Shown: positions 1 through 12,310 of the stretch, in pieces
Numbering within the stretch: the stretch's first letter is position 1
Layout of the letters: each line of letters begins with the position of its first letter
From: Spisula solida
Taxonomy: Eukaryota > Mollusca > Bivalvia > Venerida > Mactridae
DNA length: 64,000 nucleotides
Assembly (NCBI GenBank): GCA_947247005.1
Contig: OX365944.1
Coordinates: 18,699,501 to 18,763,500 of the forward strand
Direction of reading: 5' to 3'
Notes under the pieces: generated by a model
Database searches by the model: none
What the model was told of the DNA's origin: nothing
Seen by the model: the letters and a program-made list of their open reading frames with translations, nothing else
Translations under genes and position numbers: made by a program

Positions 1-1388
1 GAAGAGAGTCCGATTCTCGACATGCGATCACAGGCCGCTACATACGCTACCAAAGTCGTTAAGAATAGGATGTCAAATTCGGCAATCAAAAAGGAACAAG
101 TCAAATAGTTCCTGCGAGCAAATGATGTACCGACTTCATTTGACAGAGAATTGACAGGAGCCTCGACCTTCTATATGCATAATTCAACAGCTGATGTGTA
201 TAAAAATAAACATGAAAAGCTCAAAATTGTGAGAAAAAATAAGCGCGATAGGCCGATAGCTTTCAAATTGGGAAAACTATATGCACGAAAATTTGACATA
301 CGAAATTTATCAACAAATTGTTAAATGATTTCATGTATAACAAACCAATTTTCGAGACACTTAATTGCATATTATGACTCCCTTGTTCCATATAATATTT
401 ATATGCTTATAAATAAAACCTCGTATCAGTTCATTAAAAGGTATTATCATAAGACATGTTTTCAGTGTTCAACAATATCAAAGATCATAAACCAATTCCG
501 ATAATTCCATGACAATTAACTGGGAGGGGCTGTGCTTATGTAGATGCAGTCACCTGCTGTTTAGATCCATGGTCTCAATATTGCCTAGCGCTCACTGAAA
601 TTTCGGACAGTTCTAATTTCTTCGGTAAATAAACTATTGCAATAACCGATGTTATCCGCATGGAATAATGGAATTAGTCTGGTTCACGACATTCTTACAA
701 AATGCATTTTTTTTTGAAATCGTAAACCATCGAGAACAGGTCACGTGCTCCTCCATGGACTTTTTACTTTATGCTATCCAATATACCTGCTCGCTCAAGG
801 CTCGCAGGCTCGCAGGTAATAAAATGCCGAAATGTGGGTCGAATTTGACATTATTCTTTTTTTTAAAAAATTGTTTAATTCGACATTTAAAATCTTAAAG
901 ACATTTTAAATGTCGGAATTAATGTCGCTTTCAGCATAAAAACAAATTAGAAGTTGGCAACCAAAAAGTATTCAAAACCTTATCCATTATGAATGTTGAA
1001 ATGAATGTCGAATTTCGACATTTAACTTGTTGTTATAATTGTTTAAATGTCGAATTCGGCACTATTAATAAAAATAAAATATCAAAACAGTTATTTTTAT
1101 TGTTGAAATGAATGTTGAATTCGACATTTAACTTTAGTCAGTCTTTGAATGTCGAAACAACTGTTGAATATTTGGCAAACTTTATTCAGCTACTTTTCTA
1201 TATTACAATGTATGTGTATCCACGTGTCTTTAAATACCTTGAAACCACCCCTCTATTCCCACCCGATGTTTGTCGTAATCCGTAATCGAAATCGTCTTCG
1301 TGATAGATGGGAAATGTCTGTTTGACACTTGAAAGGGACGAACAACTACATGGCGCGGGTTGATCGCACGCTCATGATACGCTCTCCG
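1..1388. other. Non-coding; 830-1160 has recurring AATGTCGAAT motifs
   Basis: No gene seen. From about 830 to 1160 the words AATGTCGAATTCGACATTT and decayed versions recur six or seven times in both orientations at irregular spacing, giving small palindromes. They resemble the core of the 61-bp unit found at 39636-43794 (GAATGTCG / CGACATTC), but the similarity is short. Confidence 0.5.
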
Positions 1389-1815
1389 CTAGGCACCGCA
1401 CCGCACCGCACCGCACCGCACCGCACCGCACCGCATCACATCACACCATACCAACACAACACAACACAACACCACATCCCACCACGCCTACACCACATCC
1501 ACATTACCCTACCACACACCCTATCAACACACATGCGTACGCGCGCGCACACACGCACCACACCACACCCACGCGACATCCACACACACACATCTCCACA
1601 TTACCCTACCCCACTCCCTATCAACACTAGCGTACGCGCACAAACACACGCACCACACGACGCACATTACACATTACAGCCATCACCGCAACACACCACA
1701 CCACACCCACATTACCCTACCCCACACCCCCATCAACACATACGCACGCACCACACAACGTACATCACACATCACAGCACACCACACATTACACCACACC
1801 ACACCCACATCATCC
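1389..1815. repeat. Low-complexity CACCG / CACAC-rich tract
   Basis: Starts with about seven tandem GCACC units and continues as degenerate CA-rich, nearly T- and G-poor sequence. The long open frame over it (1329-1934) is a by-product: it translates to His/Thr/Pro repeats. Confidence 0.9.
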
Positions 1816-2239
1816 TACCATATGATTTACAAGAGCAGGCGAACCTATACGTACAAAGGCTTTCTTTCGATCACAGATATCCTGTAGTAGTGTCATATCC
1901 TGTGAACAAAATGTCTTTTTATCAACATAGCTGATGTCATGATTGTTGTCATACTGTTATTGTCCTTCAATCAGACCATGTGTTAATGTATCTGGCAGCA
2001 TGAAAACATGGACCACCGATTAACAAATGAAATTCCTTCAGAAGTCGATAATGAAACAATCGATCAGCTAATTGAAATACTGTAAGTGACAATGATGTTG
2101 CAAATTCACGTCATAACATAGACAAATAGACTATGTAATGTTGAGACAGTAAAACTTGTTTTTTCCATTATTTGTGGTTTGATTATTCGTCCTGTCCAAT
2201 AATTTACAACATACTTCGGTATGGTCAACTGAAACCACA

Positions 2240-2460
2240 TACAAACGTCGACCTTTACGCCATCCGCCCTCCGTGCAGGATGCCAGAGGTTCGAATCCCG
2301 ATAGGGCCCGGCTCTTTGTTCTGATATGGTCCCGTTAGTGAACCGCCTGTTTAATTGTCAATGGTTCACTCATATGTACATACCTGGTGCCGTACATGGA
2401 CTATTACGGATGTAGGTAAGTTGTAGTCAGAAATTAGTGTCTCTTAAGTCAAATTGCCTT
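2240..2460 (+). repeat. tRNA-derived SINE fragment
   Basis: A good RNA polymerase III B box (GGTTCGAATCCCG, 2288-2300) follows a degenerate A-box region, then a non-tRNA body. No tRNA cloverleaf can be closed, so this is a SINE-like copy and not a tRNA gene. Confidence is limited because only the B box is well conserved. Confidence 0.45.
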
Positions 2461-3985
2461 TTCAATACAGGTGATATCACACGCATAAACAAACACTTAG
2501 CCTTACATTTAGAACTATTTTAACCACACGACTTGGTGTTTGGTAATTAATATAAGAAACAGTGGATGCAAATCGAAGCAACAAGTGAATTAAACTTTAT
2601 CTTAAGCGTGATCTTGATGATCAAAATAATTAAGTTCACATAAAATACCTCGGAGCAACGAACTGTTTTCACCGATAAGAACTTCTCCGATTAATGAATC
2701 TTCTAACATCTCGTGGGTTTAATTACTTCTGCATTTTAATTAAGCACTATTCTCAATACATTTTTCTACTAAAGTACGTCAAGCGTGTGCTACTGAGATT
2801 TTTTTAGATACGTCTGTGAAGTTGGCTTAAGCTCTCTGGTAGATGATCACTAGAATCAAAATGCATATTGCTCTTATGTCGTAGGTTGTAGTTGTAAGCT
2901 TTTCAGTTGAGGTTCACTCGTATTGAGTGTATATATAGCTACCTACATAAGACCCCAAGGGACGCAACTCATATCAAAATAGGCAGGAAGATACAAATGC
3001 TCTAGATCTCATTGGTCGAATTTTGTATCTACATTAAAACAACACAAAAACTCAACATTTGGCTAAAGCTTGCAGATAAATTATCTGCAAGATAAATTAT
3101 CCCTGTTCCGAACATTTCAACTTTCTCGGCATGCAGGGGTACATTCCGGGGTCCTACTGAAAACCTAGATTACCAAAAGGTATGGGACGTTGGTCGTGGT
3201 CCTTCAGTAGATGTTTACCCGTATCTAATGCATATTGTATAAAAATATAATTGAATAGTGAGTTGTAGGTGTGGCTGCTACTGACCGCACTAGACTATAT
3301 TCGCATTAAAACGTCAACGGGAATGTTTCTCAGCATGTGCTCCTTTAGTTGAGTTCAATAATTGGGTTTTAGATTGCAATCAGGGGGTTCTTGTAATGAC
3401 ATTGTTGTTGGAGAAATCGAATTTGATCACTGGAATTTCGTGAATTTCGACGTTTCTTATTATAATACTTATTACGTCACAAAGACATTAATTCAATGCT
3501 CTCGAACACTAAATTCCATTCTTTTTTGCAAATCTTTCAATTTGGACTTATCCATCGGTATGTGCATATTGTCACTCTATGCAATATCAAAACTCAAAGT
3601 ACCATAATATGATACGTGACGCACACCATACATGTACCACGTGACCATGGCAACGTTCCGGGATATCTAACTTGGTTTAATTTCAGTGAAAATTGAATAA
3701 AACATGTTCAAGACAATAATTACCCGCATAATATAACAGAGCTATACACATTATTACGCAAATGTTATATAAAACAATTCAAGAGAATATCAACATCAAA
3801 ACAAATATGTCTTCGTAAAACTGTTACTTGTATAAAAATAAAGTTCAGGCTTTGTCATATAAAGTACTACATTGTGACTTGTACTATGTTTTCCGTAACC
3901 TAGATAATACTTATACTAATAAAAAAATAATAACAACTGGAGGCAAATAATATGTCCCAAGTCAAACACAAATGTCAAAGTTTAT
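2461..3985. other. No feature seen
   Basis: AT-rich non-coding sequence with short spurious frames; no repeat structure was recognised. Confidence 0.5.
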
Positions 3986-3989
3986 ATGT

Positions 3990-4355
3990 AAGAGTCACCT
4001 TTGATATAAACGTTGCCATGGTATTTGGATACAGTTCTACAATCAGCAGTAACCTAGGAAACCTCTGTAAAGTCTACTGATAAGTTACCTTGGATATAAA
4101 CGTTGCCATAGTATTTGGATACAATTCTACAATCAGCAGTTACCTAGGAAGCCTCTTTAAAGTCTACTGATAAGTTACCTTGGATATAATCGTTGCCATG
4201 GTATTTGAATACAATTCTACAATCCGTAGTATCCTAGGAACCCTCTGTAAAGTCTACTGATAAGTTACATTGGATATTAACGTTGCCATGGTATTTGAAT
4301 ACAATTCTATAATCTGCAGTAACCTAGGAAACCTCTGTAAAGTCTCCTGTGAGTT
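3990..4355. repeat. 90-bp tandem repeat, about 4 copies
   Basis: The marker GATATAAACGTTGCCATGG recurs at 4002, 4092, 4182 and 4272, exactly 90 bp apart. Each unit continues with ATACAATTCTACAATC, CCTAGGAA and AAAGTCTACTGATAAG, with a few substitutions per copy. Confidence 0.92.
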
Positions 4356-4739
4356 AAGCTTCATAGCTTTAAGCAAAGATATCACCAGTGTCTCCGGGAA
4401 CATTTCTATACATTTCTTTCCAATTTATATTTTCTAGAGATTTATGAAATAAAATGTTATATTATGTCTAACTGTAAACAATATTTGTTTCGTACCTATC
4501 CTAAATGCCACGAGCATAAATGTACTATGGTGTTTGAAAAAAGTGTAAGTAAAAGTATATGTAAAAGTGTACGGTAGGCCCTATATTAAAATCATCATTT
4601 TCCGACCTACCTGTCCTATTGTTCAGGCATGAGCCGGTATCATTTGGGAAAGGAGACTTGTAAGCCTGATAGGCTAACCCTTATAATGTGGGGGGATAAA
4701 TAACCACATTGTTCAGCATCACAATAGTTTGACCATTTA

Positions 4740-5072
4740 AAATCAACAACAAAGACATGCTTACAAAAAGCAGAAGCAGAAATATTGGAAGCGAAATAAG
4801 AAAGACGCATGAGATGGATAGGACATGAGAATGGGACCAGAAAGAATCTCCAAAACTGCTTTACACTTGACACCACGTGGTAAAAGAAAAAAAGGCAGAC
4901 CTAGAACAACATGGAGAAGAACAGTAATATTAGAACTGGCGGACATGGGATATTCCTGCGACCAAGCAGCCCAATACATAGCAAATGACCGCAGAAAATG
5001 GCGATAACTACAAATGTAGTTGTAGCTTTATGTCACATTGGGAATGAAGAGGATAAGTACTAGTGAGTTAAA
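4740..5072 (+). mobile_element. LINE (non-LTR retrotransposon) 3' tail, 5'-truncated
   Basis: Frame 4825-5007 encodes GRPRTTWRRTV (starting near residue 24) and ends in ANDRRKWR, the typical C-terminus of ORF2 in several LINE groups. Just upstream, ERRMRWIGH is in another frame. Just downstream, TTNVVVALC..GNEEDKY is in a third frame (about 5009-5071). Together these give the usual order of the ORF2 tail with two frameshifts, so it is a dead remnant. The reverse-transcriptase core is absent. Confidence 0.8.
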
Positions 5073-5689
5073 ACAACATCGCGTATTTATAATTTTATTA
5101 TTTGGACCGTCAAGTCAATACTTTGTCTATAAGTATACGTTTTCATTGCAAGGTCATACCGTGATACGTTTGATGGTAAGCTTTACCAGATTATAATTGT
5201 GTACTTTCTGTGCAGACTAGTGTAACTTAATTGTTTTAAATATTCAATTCTTAAATCAAACGGCAATATGAAGTTCAAATACTGTTTCTGTACGTGTATG
5301 TTTTCGTTAATGATTTACGCTTTTATTACCTTGTATGGATTATTTTTTTCTACATCGATAATGACCCGTCTAATTGAATGAAGTACATTTTGTACTAGGA
5401 ATGGGAGTAATTATGAAAACACGTCAAGATTAACATAATTAGTATTAATAATGTATGTGACCCATTTGTAATGGACGGTTAACGGGTATTTTGTAACACA
5501 TTTTAGAAATTAGGTTTAAAATAATTTATTATAAAAGGTCCTCTCTCATCATACGCTAATGGCGATGGACCAGAAGTGAGTTGTCGAGAGTGATTAATTG
5601 AGATTGGAAAAGCTAGTTTCACAATCGACCTTAAATAAGTCGGTCTGAAAGTCTGCTAAATGGTGCATTCAGTATGAAATACTTATTTC

Positions 5690-6092
5690 TTTTGTAAGTA
5701 TACTCTGGTCTATATGTTGTAAGATTTTACCCTATTAACGTAATGAATCAATTGCTACAGACGAGAGAATGTCATTTTGTAAATATACGCTAGTCTAGAT
5801 GTTGTAAGGTTTTACTGTATCTATTAACGTAATGAATCAATTGCTAAATACGAGAGAATGTCATTTTGTAAATATACGCTAGTCTAGATGTTGTAAGGTT
5901 TTACTGTACCTATTAACGTAATGAATCAATTGCTACAGACGAGAAAATGTCATTTTGTAAGTATACTCAGGTCGAGATGTTGTAAGGTTTTACTGTACCT
6001 ATAAACGTAATGAACTAATTTCTGTGCGAGCGAACACTATTTAGAGAGTATACTCAGGTATGCAAGTGTTTTACGGTTTTACAGTACCTAAG
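5690..6092. repeat. 89-bp tandem repeat, about 4 copies
   Basis: GTCATTTTGTAA recurs at 5771, 5860 and 5949 (89-bp steps), with shared ATACGCTAGTCTAGATGTTG, AAGGTTTTACTGTA and TTAACGTAATGAATCAATTG. The outer copies are more diverged. Confidence 0.88.
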
Positions 6093-6098
6093 ACACCT

Positions 6099-6544
6099 CC
6101 CTGCGTTCAGGGAAAAATCACGTGACGCGCGTTTCGTACCAGGTACGATACGTGCGTCACGTTATTTTTCCCTGAACACAGGTCTGCCCTACGTTCAAGG
6201 AAAGTAACCTGCAAACATGTTTAACAATCACAGGTTTTTGTCGATATAATCCTTCGTTGTACGCTTCGTTTGCGGCATACAATTTGAAAGTACTAATTCC
6301 CGTTTTTTCTGTTCTCAGTTCGAAATATGTACGGATGCACGGATTTTACTATTCACATTCTTTTGTTTGCCTCTGTCGGCCATTTTGTTTAATTAAACAA
6401 ATACACACACACCACCTCCGGATATGGTTAGCCAAACTTGGCGTACGTAACAAACTTTTTTTTTTCAAACATACCGTTCAACGAATAACAGTGTGCGTAC
6501 CAGGAGCGAAACGTACGTCACATATTGTTTCCTTGAACGCAGGG
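6099..6544. mobile_element. Inverted-repeat element pair (MITE-like)
   Basis: An 85-bp near-perfect hairpin (6099-6183) starts CCCTGCGTTCAGGGAAA and ends TTTCCCTGAACACAGG. Three bases on, a second unit (6187-6544) starts CCCTACGTTCAAGGAAA and ends TTTCCTTGAACGCAGGG, a 17-bp terminal inverted repeat with one mismatch. The outer ends of the whole interval also match over about 45 bp. No transposase is present. Confidence 0.8.
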
Positions 6545-6741
6545 CTGATAATGTAATAACTTAATTGCTGTACATTTAGCCTATTTAATAATTGATTGGA
6601 TATTATCACGATTCTGCGTCTGTAAACTAGTTACCATAATTTCTATATGATATTAGCCCATTTAGCATTAATGTATAATAAACACGTACATGAACTATTC
6701 AATACTGTCATGAGCGACCTTAACATGTAGTACATAACATA

Positions 6742-6972
6742 TTGCTGGCTTAGAATTAGAAGGTCGTAAGAACTACTTACGACCTTATAAGACTCATGCA
6801 TATTTGAAATCTGCATCTGAAGGCGCTTCTTATGAGCCTATTTTCATGTTGACGAAACTGAAGTTTAAAAAGCTTGTTGTTCCATAAGTAAAGAGTAATT
6901 TTCAGAGAGTGTTTTCTTGCTTTCTCAAAATATTGATTTTGTACTTACGACCTTTTAATTCTAAGCCAACAA
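6742..6972. mobile_element. 231-bp MITE with 28-bp terminal inverted repeats, TA duplication
   Basis: The left end TTGCTGGCTTAGAATTAGAA and the right end (reverse complement TTGTTGGCTTAGAATTAAAA) continue into GGTCGTAAG on both sides. TA flanks both ends (6740-6741 and 6973-6974), the target duplication of Tc1/mariner-type insertions. It contains no coding sequence. Confidence 0.85.
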
Positions 6973-6974
6973 TA

Positions 6975-8265
6975 TAGCCTATAGATACGTATTGTTCAAA
7001 CACAATGATTGCTAGCCTACTCCTAATGTATCAATCACTGACAGTTTCATATTATTTCCATTTCTCTTTGACATATTATGTAACAGGTTTATTACTTTTT
7101 CGTGCTGTCTGGTCTGTTGATTAAATTGGGCCCGGTGAACTCAGAACCTCTGAGGATTGGCTGCTTCTGTGATTTGACATTTAGTGAGCAGTAATTGCAA
7201 TTAGATTAGGTATCGTTTCTAGTTATCTACGATGTATTTGTTTTATTTGTACATAAATATTTAATCGACTTATCACCACCACTTATTACAATTTATTAGT
7301 GTGGTATTCCTATGAGATTCAACATGCCTGGTCTGATTATGGATGTGTGATTGTATTTTAAATAGTTGGAATATAAAATAAACATATAAACGCCAAAGTA
7401 GTATCTTTCTTACTTTTTATTTTATTCAAATATGTGTACATGCATCGATCGTGACCTTCATAGACGCTTACGATATATGAGAATGTATATGTTGAGTTCA
7501 TTCTCGTCAGACAGTGTATTCGGGGACCTTGGTTTGACACAGATGTTCAGCACAGTTCTTTCAAGAATTTTCAGTAAAATATGGCAGTCAATCGGTCTAA
7601 CCAGTGTTCTTCCAGATTAAGTATCAATCAGTGCTTAAATGATCCTCCACAGGCAACTGAAAACGTCTCAACTTCTCCACATGTGGATGACATGACGGTA
7701 ACCAATATCAGGAAGAAACTAATATGTCCGACCAAGTATTCGAACCTGACTCGCTCTGATGACTTGCGAGTAGTAGACTGTTCTCTAGTCATGTACTTCG
7801 CTAGCAGTTGCGGATATACATGTACTTGTGTCTAAATGTACACTCGAGTCATCATACAGTTATCCAAGCTACAGAAATGGTAATCAATGTTTTCAATACT
7901 TTTATATTGGACTATCACAGTTTGATAAGGTGGAACAAAATCTCGTGATCAATAAGAACAACTTCAGATCACGTCACATTGACGTTATACGAGGTACTGG
8001 TATGCCATGTCTGAACAACACGTGTTAAAGTATGGTTTATTTATTTGTGGTGTTTTTAACTACCGTCAAAATATTGTTTCAAGTTTAAGGTGCGTCAAAA
8101 TTGGCATTCTCGTCTATTCCTTAATGGTGATAATACTGTTTATATAAATAGTATGCAGAACAGTCGATGTTGATTTATCGGTATTGGTTGTTTTAGAGGA
8201 CGGTAATAGAATAAGTTGTATACTATGGACCGAGTGTTTACCGGTACATCGGGTTACCACAACAT
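6975..8265. other. No gene seen
   Basis: Several overlapping short frames lie at 7358-8028, but none shows a family motif, codon bias or splice-consistent structure. Treated as non-coding. Confidence 0.45.
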
Positions 8266-8476
8266 ACTGTCCAGTTAGGATAATGTGAGAGTGACGTTGC
8301 AGTTTATGTGTACACAAAATATTACAACCATTGTCTGAACAGGTAGAGCGAATATAGTATGTTAGTTTAGCATTGAACTTATAGCTGTTTGTATAAGCGG
8401 CTTTATAATTGGTTTTACATCATAATAGTGGACTCGACTACTGCGTCACTGGATTCTTACCCTGACAGGACTATAG
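8266..8476 (-). mobile_element. TATAGTCCAGT-ended MITE, copy 1
   Basis: Reverse-orientation copy of the element at 10772-10990. It shares CCACTAT..GTGTAAAACCAATTATAA, GCTAAACTAACATACT, CTGTTCAGACAATGGTTG and GTGTACACATAAACTGCAACG (all read on minus). Ends match TATAGTCCTGTCAGG / TGTCCAGTTAGGATA. Confidence 0.85.
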
Positions 8477-8701
8477 TATTGGTGTGTCTTTTATTATGGT
8501 ATAGTGTCCATTCTATCATCGATGGTATGCGTATAACCAAATAAAATACTTACCATAAGCACCTAACCACTTTCAGATCGAATCATCCAAATAGAAATCT
8601 ATTGATTGTTAAAAAAGCTTTTTAAAGCAAACAAACCCATATACGCCGAGAACCAGTTAAGGAACATAATTATATCAGTGCCATTTTAACCACAGGTAAC
8701 T

Positions 8702-9721
8702 TATACGAGGGGTGATCCAGAATTACGTGGACTTTTGCTCTAATTCAAAAACCGCTATACTTAAATTTACAAATCTGTGGACAAACTAATATTAATACTT
8801 ACTGCACAAGTATACCAAATTTCATGTGGATATGATAATAAATAATGTAAATACAGCGTCTGTAAGAGGGTATGGTTATGAGTCGCGGGGCAACTCAGAA
8901 ATGACGTACGACGTCGCCCCACGCCTGTATCATTTTATGATGCTTTTGAACACTGTTAATCAACTGTTCTTTATTTTCCCTCACTCATTATGCTCTTATT
9001 GTATGCATATCTAATCGTCCTGTCAATAGTTACCTAACTGTAACGGTACCAGTCCTGCAAGATAATATTTTCCCACTAATGTCATAAATGGTTGATTCTG
9101 ACCAAAGTAAGCACCGATCCAGTCAACGTCGGGTTTTTACCTCTAACCGCATGACCTGTCACGTCATCCAGGTCTTCTTTAAAACGTCTATGCCATTTAA
9201 AAATAAGTGGCTGTGATATAATATGTCTAATACTTTATTCCTCCAACATTTCTTTCGTCTGCATTGGGGGGTTTCCTAGCTGTACAAAGAATTACATGGT
9301 TATGCGAGTGTAAAAGAAATTTTGTGACGTCATTATTGACGTTAATTATGATATGACAACAGTTACATATATATTCATAATATGACGACTACATCGAATT
9401 GTACTTTGAAATTTCTCTCAGTTGTCGATACAAAATTAGACAACATGATGCCATATTTCTGAATTTCTAAATGAAGAAACACAGTAACAATCAGCAATTA
9501 CGTAACACGTTTTACTGAAAAAATCTGTGTTGATCCGCGAAAACCTTTATGCGTTGCCATGGTAGCGTATAACTGTTGATGCAAAGAATTGTTTTCAGAT
9601 ATTTGTTACATTTTATGTCAATAATAGATAAAAGTCGCGTGTGTGTAACTTTCATACCGATCTGACCTAAAATAAACTTTCTACAGCAAAAGTCCACGTA
9701 ATTCTGGATCACCCCTCGTAT
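8702..9721. mobile_element. 1-kb TA-flanked element with ~37-bp perfect inverted ends
   Basis: The left end TACGAGGGGTGATCCAGAAT continues to ACGTGGACTTTTGCT. The right end is its exact reverse complement over about 37 bp (9685-9721). TA is present outside each end. End sequence, perfect ends and TA duplication fit a mariner-type element. No transposase frame survives, so it is non-autonomous or decayed. The right end abuts another element. Confidence 0.85.
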
Positions 9722-10269
9722 ATGAGCCGTTCTCCAGGAAAACCGAGTTTGGTGACAAAATTACCAAAGTCATGATAATAAAGTTTTATAAAGAGGAGAC
9801 TCTTATGAACTGTTTCTGAAAATTTGAATAAATTATTACGAACATGTACAAAGTTATAGACTGTTAAAACCAACCACTCCCGCCAACTTTTTGAGTGACG
9901 TCGCAAACGTCATTCGAACGTTATTTGACGTACAACGTTAACACGAATTTCACCAATCCAGTATTTAATAAATTCGTGACGTAACCTTTTCAAAATTGTG
10001 TCATATTTTAACATGTTTTTAACCCATAACCCCTTGTTTTTCTCAATATGGGTACTTTTCAGAAATTTGTCACCATAGCAATGACATAAGTTATTTTAAC
10101 ATAATTTATGAGAAAAATAAAATCTAAGACATAATACTATATTGTCCAATTACTTAAACTTAAATCAAAGAACATGACTTTTTCTTCATTTCAGACATTT
10201 TTCTAAATCTTATTACATTATTGTTATGTAATGTCACTGAGTCCGGTTTTCCTGGAGAACGGCTCATAT
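9722..10269. mobile_element. ~550-bp TA-flanked element, ends TATGAGCCGTTCTCC
   Basis: The left end TATGAGCCGTTCTCCAGGAA and the right end TTCCTGGAGAACGGCTCATA are reverse complements, continuing imperfectly for ~40 bp (AACCGAGTTTGGTGACA against AACCGGACTCAGTGACA). TATA steps on both sides allow a TA duplication. No transposase was seen. Confidence 0.82.
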
Positions 10270-10589
10270 ATAATTTATGTTATCTTAAAAAGGTGCATTT
10301 GTACTAAAGTGATCAGATTTTCAAGGTATTAACTATCAAAACAAGAATTGGCTTTCGATATCTTCATAAAGTAATTACATTCATAGAGAACATCGTTAGA
10401 ACTACCTTCATGCAAAACTCCATCGAAATTGACCAACTAGTTAAAAAGTTATACCAAGAAATGTATACCACGGTGTCCGGTCGGTCACTGAGGTGCTTTC
10501 AGTAGAAACGATAATGCAATTCTGAACAAGAAAAAAGAAAGTGATTTCACGCCATATGTGTTTATGATTATAAAGTTTATAAAAAAATA

Positions 10590-10633
10590 AATATATTTTT
10601 GTTTACTCTTTATTAATGATACAATTACTTGTG
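10590..10633. mobile_element. CACAGGTAAC-family palindromic element, right end only
   Basis: TTTACTCTTTATTAATGATA followed by CAATTACTTGTG matches the right end of the intact copy at 61587-61711. The matching left end may be CACAGGTAACT at 8691, separated by the two TA-flanked elements. Confidence 0.6.
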
Positions 10634-10771
10634 ATTTTAACCCCTATGAAAATAGTAAAACGTGTAAAAAAGGTATTTCATAGTTGAAACGTACGTGTAT
10701 ATTGATAATGTCTTAAATAAGATAACAATAACAATGGAATAGTTTCAATAATAATAATTTTAGTGAACATG

Positions 10772-10990
10772 TATAGTCCAGTCAGGATAAAAATCCAGTG
10801 ACGCAGCGGTCGAGTCCACTATAACGGTGTAAAAACCAATTATAAAGGCTTATACTGTACAAACAACTACATTTGTATAATTTCAATGCTAAACTAACAT
10901 ACTCAACTCTACCTGTTTAGACAGTGGTTGCGATTTTTTGAGTACACATAAACTGCAACGTCACTGTCACAATATCATAACTGGACTATA
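10772..10990 (+). mobile_element. TATAGTCCAGT-ended MITE, copy 2
   Basis: Starts TATAGTCCAGTCAGGATAAA and ends ATAACTGGACTATA, so the outer 11 bp are inverted. It is about 219 bp, with copies at 8266 (minus) and 29481 (plus). It contains no coding sequence. Confidence 0.87.
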
Positions 10991-11740
10991 TCACATTTAT
11001 CACATGTTAATTGTATATACATGTACATTGTATACGCTCTCCGTGCGTGTTACATTTCATTCTTCATTTTCCAATCATCCTTAGCTTCGGGTGATTATTT
11101 TATGTACACATTCATGATCCATGTGTTTGTTGTAATCAAGTGGTTATAGTTTGAAACAATGCAATGTTTCATGTGACATGCATGTTTCAACCTTCTCATA
11201 TACCCTAGTTTATGTCTATGATTAGCAGTACGTGACATTAAGATGGCGGCGACCAAACCAAATGCTCGATTTTTAGATTTGATATTAAGTATCAAATATA
11301 TATGATAGTTTTACCGTAAATTATGCAGCAATGAGTTTATTTTGTGCATTGGAAGACTGAATAAGTGTCATTTTTGCGCTTCTTGTGAAAAAATGTAAGT
11401 CAAACATTTCTCGGACAGAAAAGTTCTGTCAGATATTTTGCCGACGCAAACATCTTTATAAATATATTGAGAGCGATTTAAGCTCATTATAACCGACGTT
11501 GAGTGTGATTTTATCGTCTGGAAGTAATTCGATAATTGATATCTGGTTCATAGAAATCAGAACATTAGCGCCAAATATAACCTGTCACGTGTGATATAAG
11601 TCACGATATGGAAACCTAGAACTCTGTAATGAGAGAAATACATTTATAGATCATTCGTTTACTCTCTGTTATCATTTCATAATTTGTATACTTGCTCGAT
11701 ATCAAGTCATGTCAAGGCATCGGAATTTCCGTTTTCGTGC
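10991..11740. other. No feature seen
   Basis: AT-rich sequence without recognisable genes or repeats. Confidence 0.45.
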
Positions 11741-11744
11741 TGGA

Positions 11745-12020
11745 TCGTCCGCATCTACAGCCTAGTGGTAGAGCGTCCGCTTCGAGTGCAAGAGGTCTCC
11801 GGGTACGTTTCCAGGCCACCACATACCGAAGTGAAAACTTTTGACAAGGAGCACATAAAACAACTTGAAACGCAAACTTCACTTATTATGTCAAGAGGGG
11901 ACACATCCCTCGTGTATCTTTTGAACACTACTTGCTAACATTCGTTTACCTTATGTTGTTATACGGTCTTGGTGGTCCAGTGGTAATGTTCAACATCAGC
12001 ATTCAGTAACACGATTGTGT
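11745..12020 (+). repeat. tRNA-like SINE heads (two adjacent)
   Basis: TAGTGGTAGAGCG (A-box-like, about 11763-11775) is followed 26 nt later by GGGTACGTTTCCAGG (degraded B box, 11801-11815). A second A-box-like GGTGGTCCAGTGGTAATG lies at 11971-11988. Neither folds as a complete tRNA; both look like SINE heads. Confidence 0.5.
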
Positions 12021-12059
12021 ACCAGTCAATTGAAACAACGGTCCCAAATCTCGAGGAAG

Positions 12060-12310
12060 GGCGGTGGATAGCGGGGAACTGTCCCTTGTTTTTATACCTT
12101 TCCGGTGTCCCCGCACTGCCGTTTCAGTACGGGGTTTTGTTTCGCGCCGAAATCGGGGAAATATAGCCTTTACTATACCCATGAGGCAAATGGCGGAGGC
12201 AATTTGCGGGGGGGGGTTACCATCTGTATGGCCCTGGGGCGGGGATTTTACCAGGGTTTGAAAATTCCCGTCATTCCCCGGGGGTTGGGATGCGGTTTTA
12301 ATTGAATGGT
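12060..12310. other. GC-rich island of unknown nature
   Basis: Base composition changes abruptly, with a run of nine or more G, GGCCCTGGGGCGGGGAT and CCCCGGGGGTTGGG, in contrast to the AT-rich surroundings. Two overlapping 65-residue frames exist but show no recognisable domain. Confidence 0.4.

Noticed and set aside
1329..1934. 201-residue open frame
   Set aside because: It runs over a CA-rich low-complexity tract and translates to His/Thr/Pro repeats with no domain.
11745..11820. tRNA gene
   Set aside because: A box present but B box degraded and no acceptor stem can be closed; treated as a SINE head.
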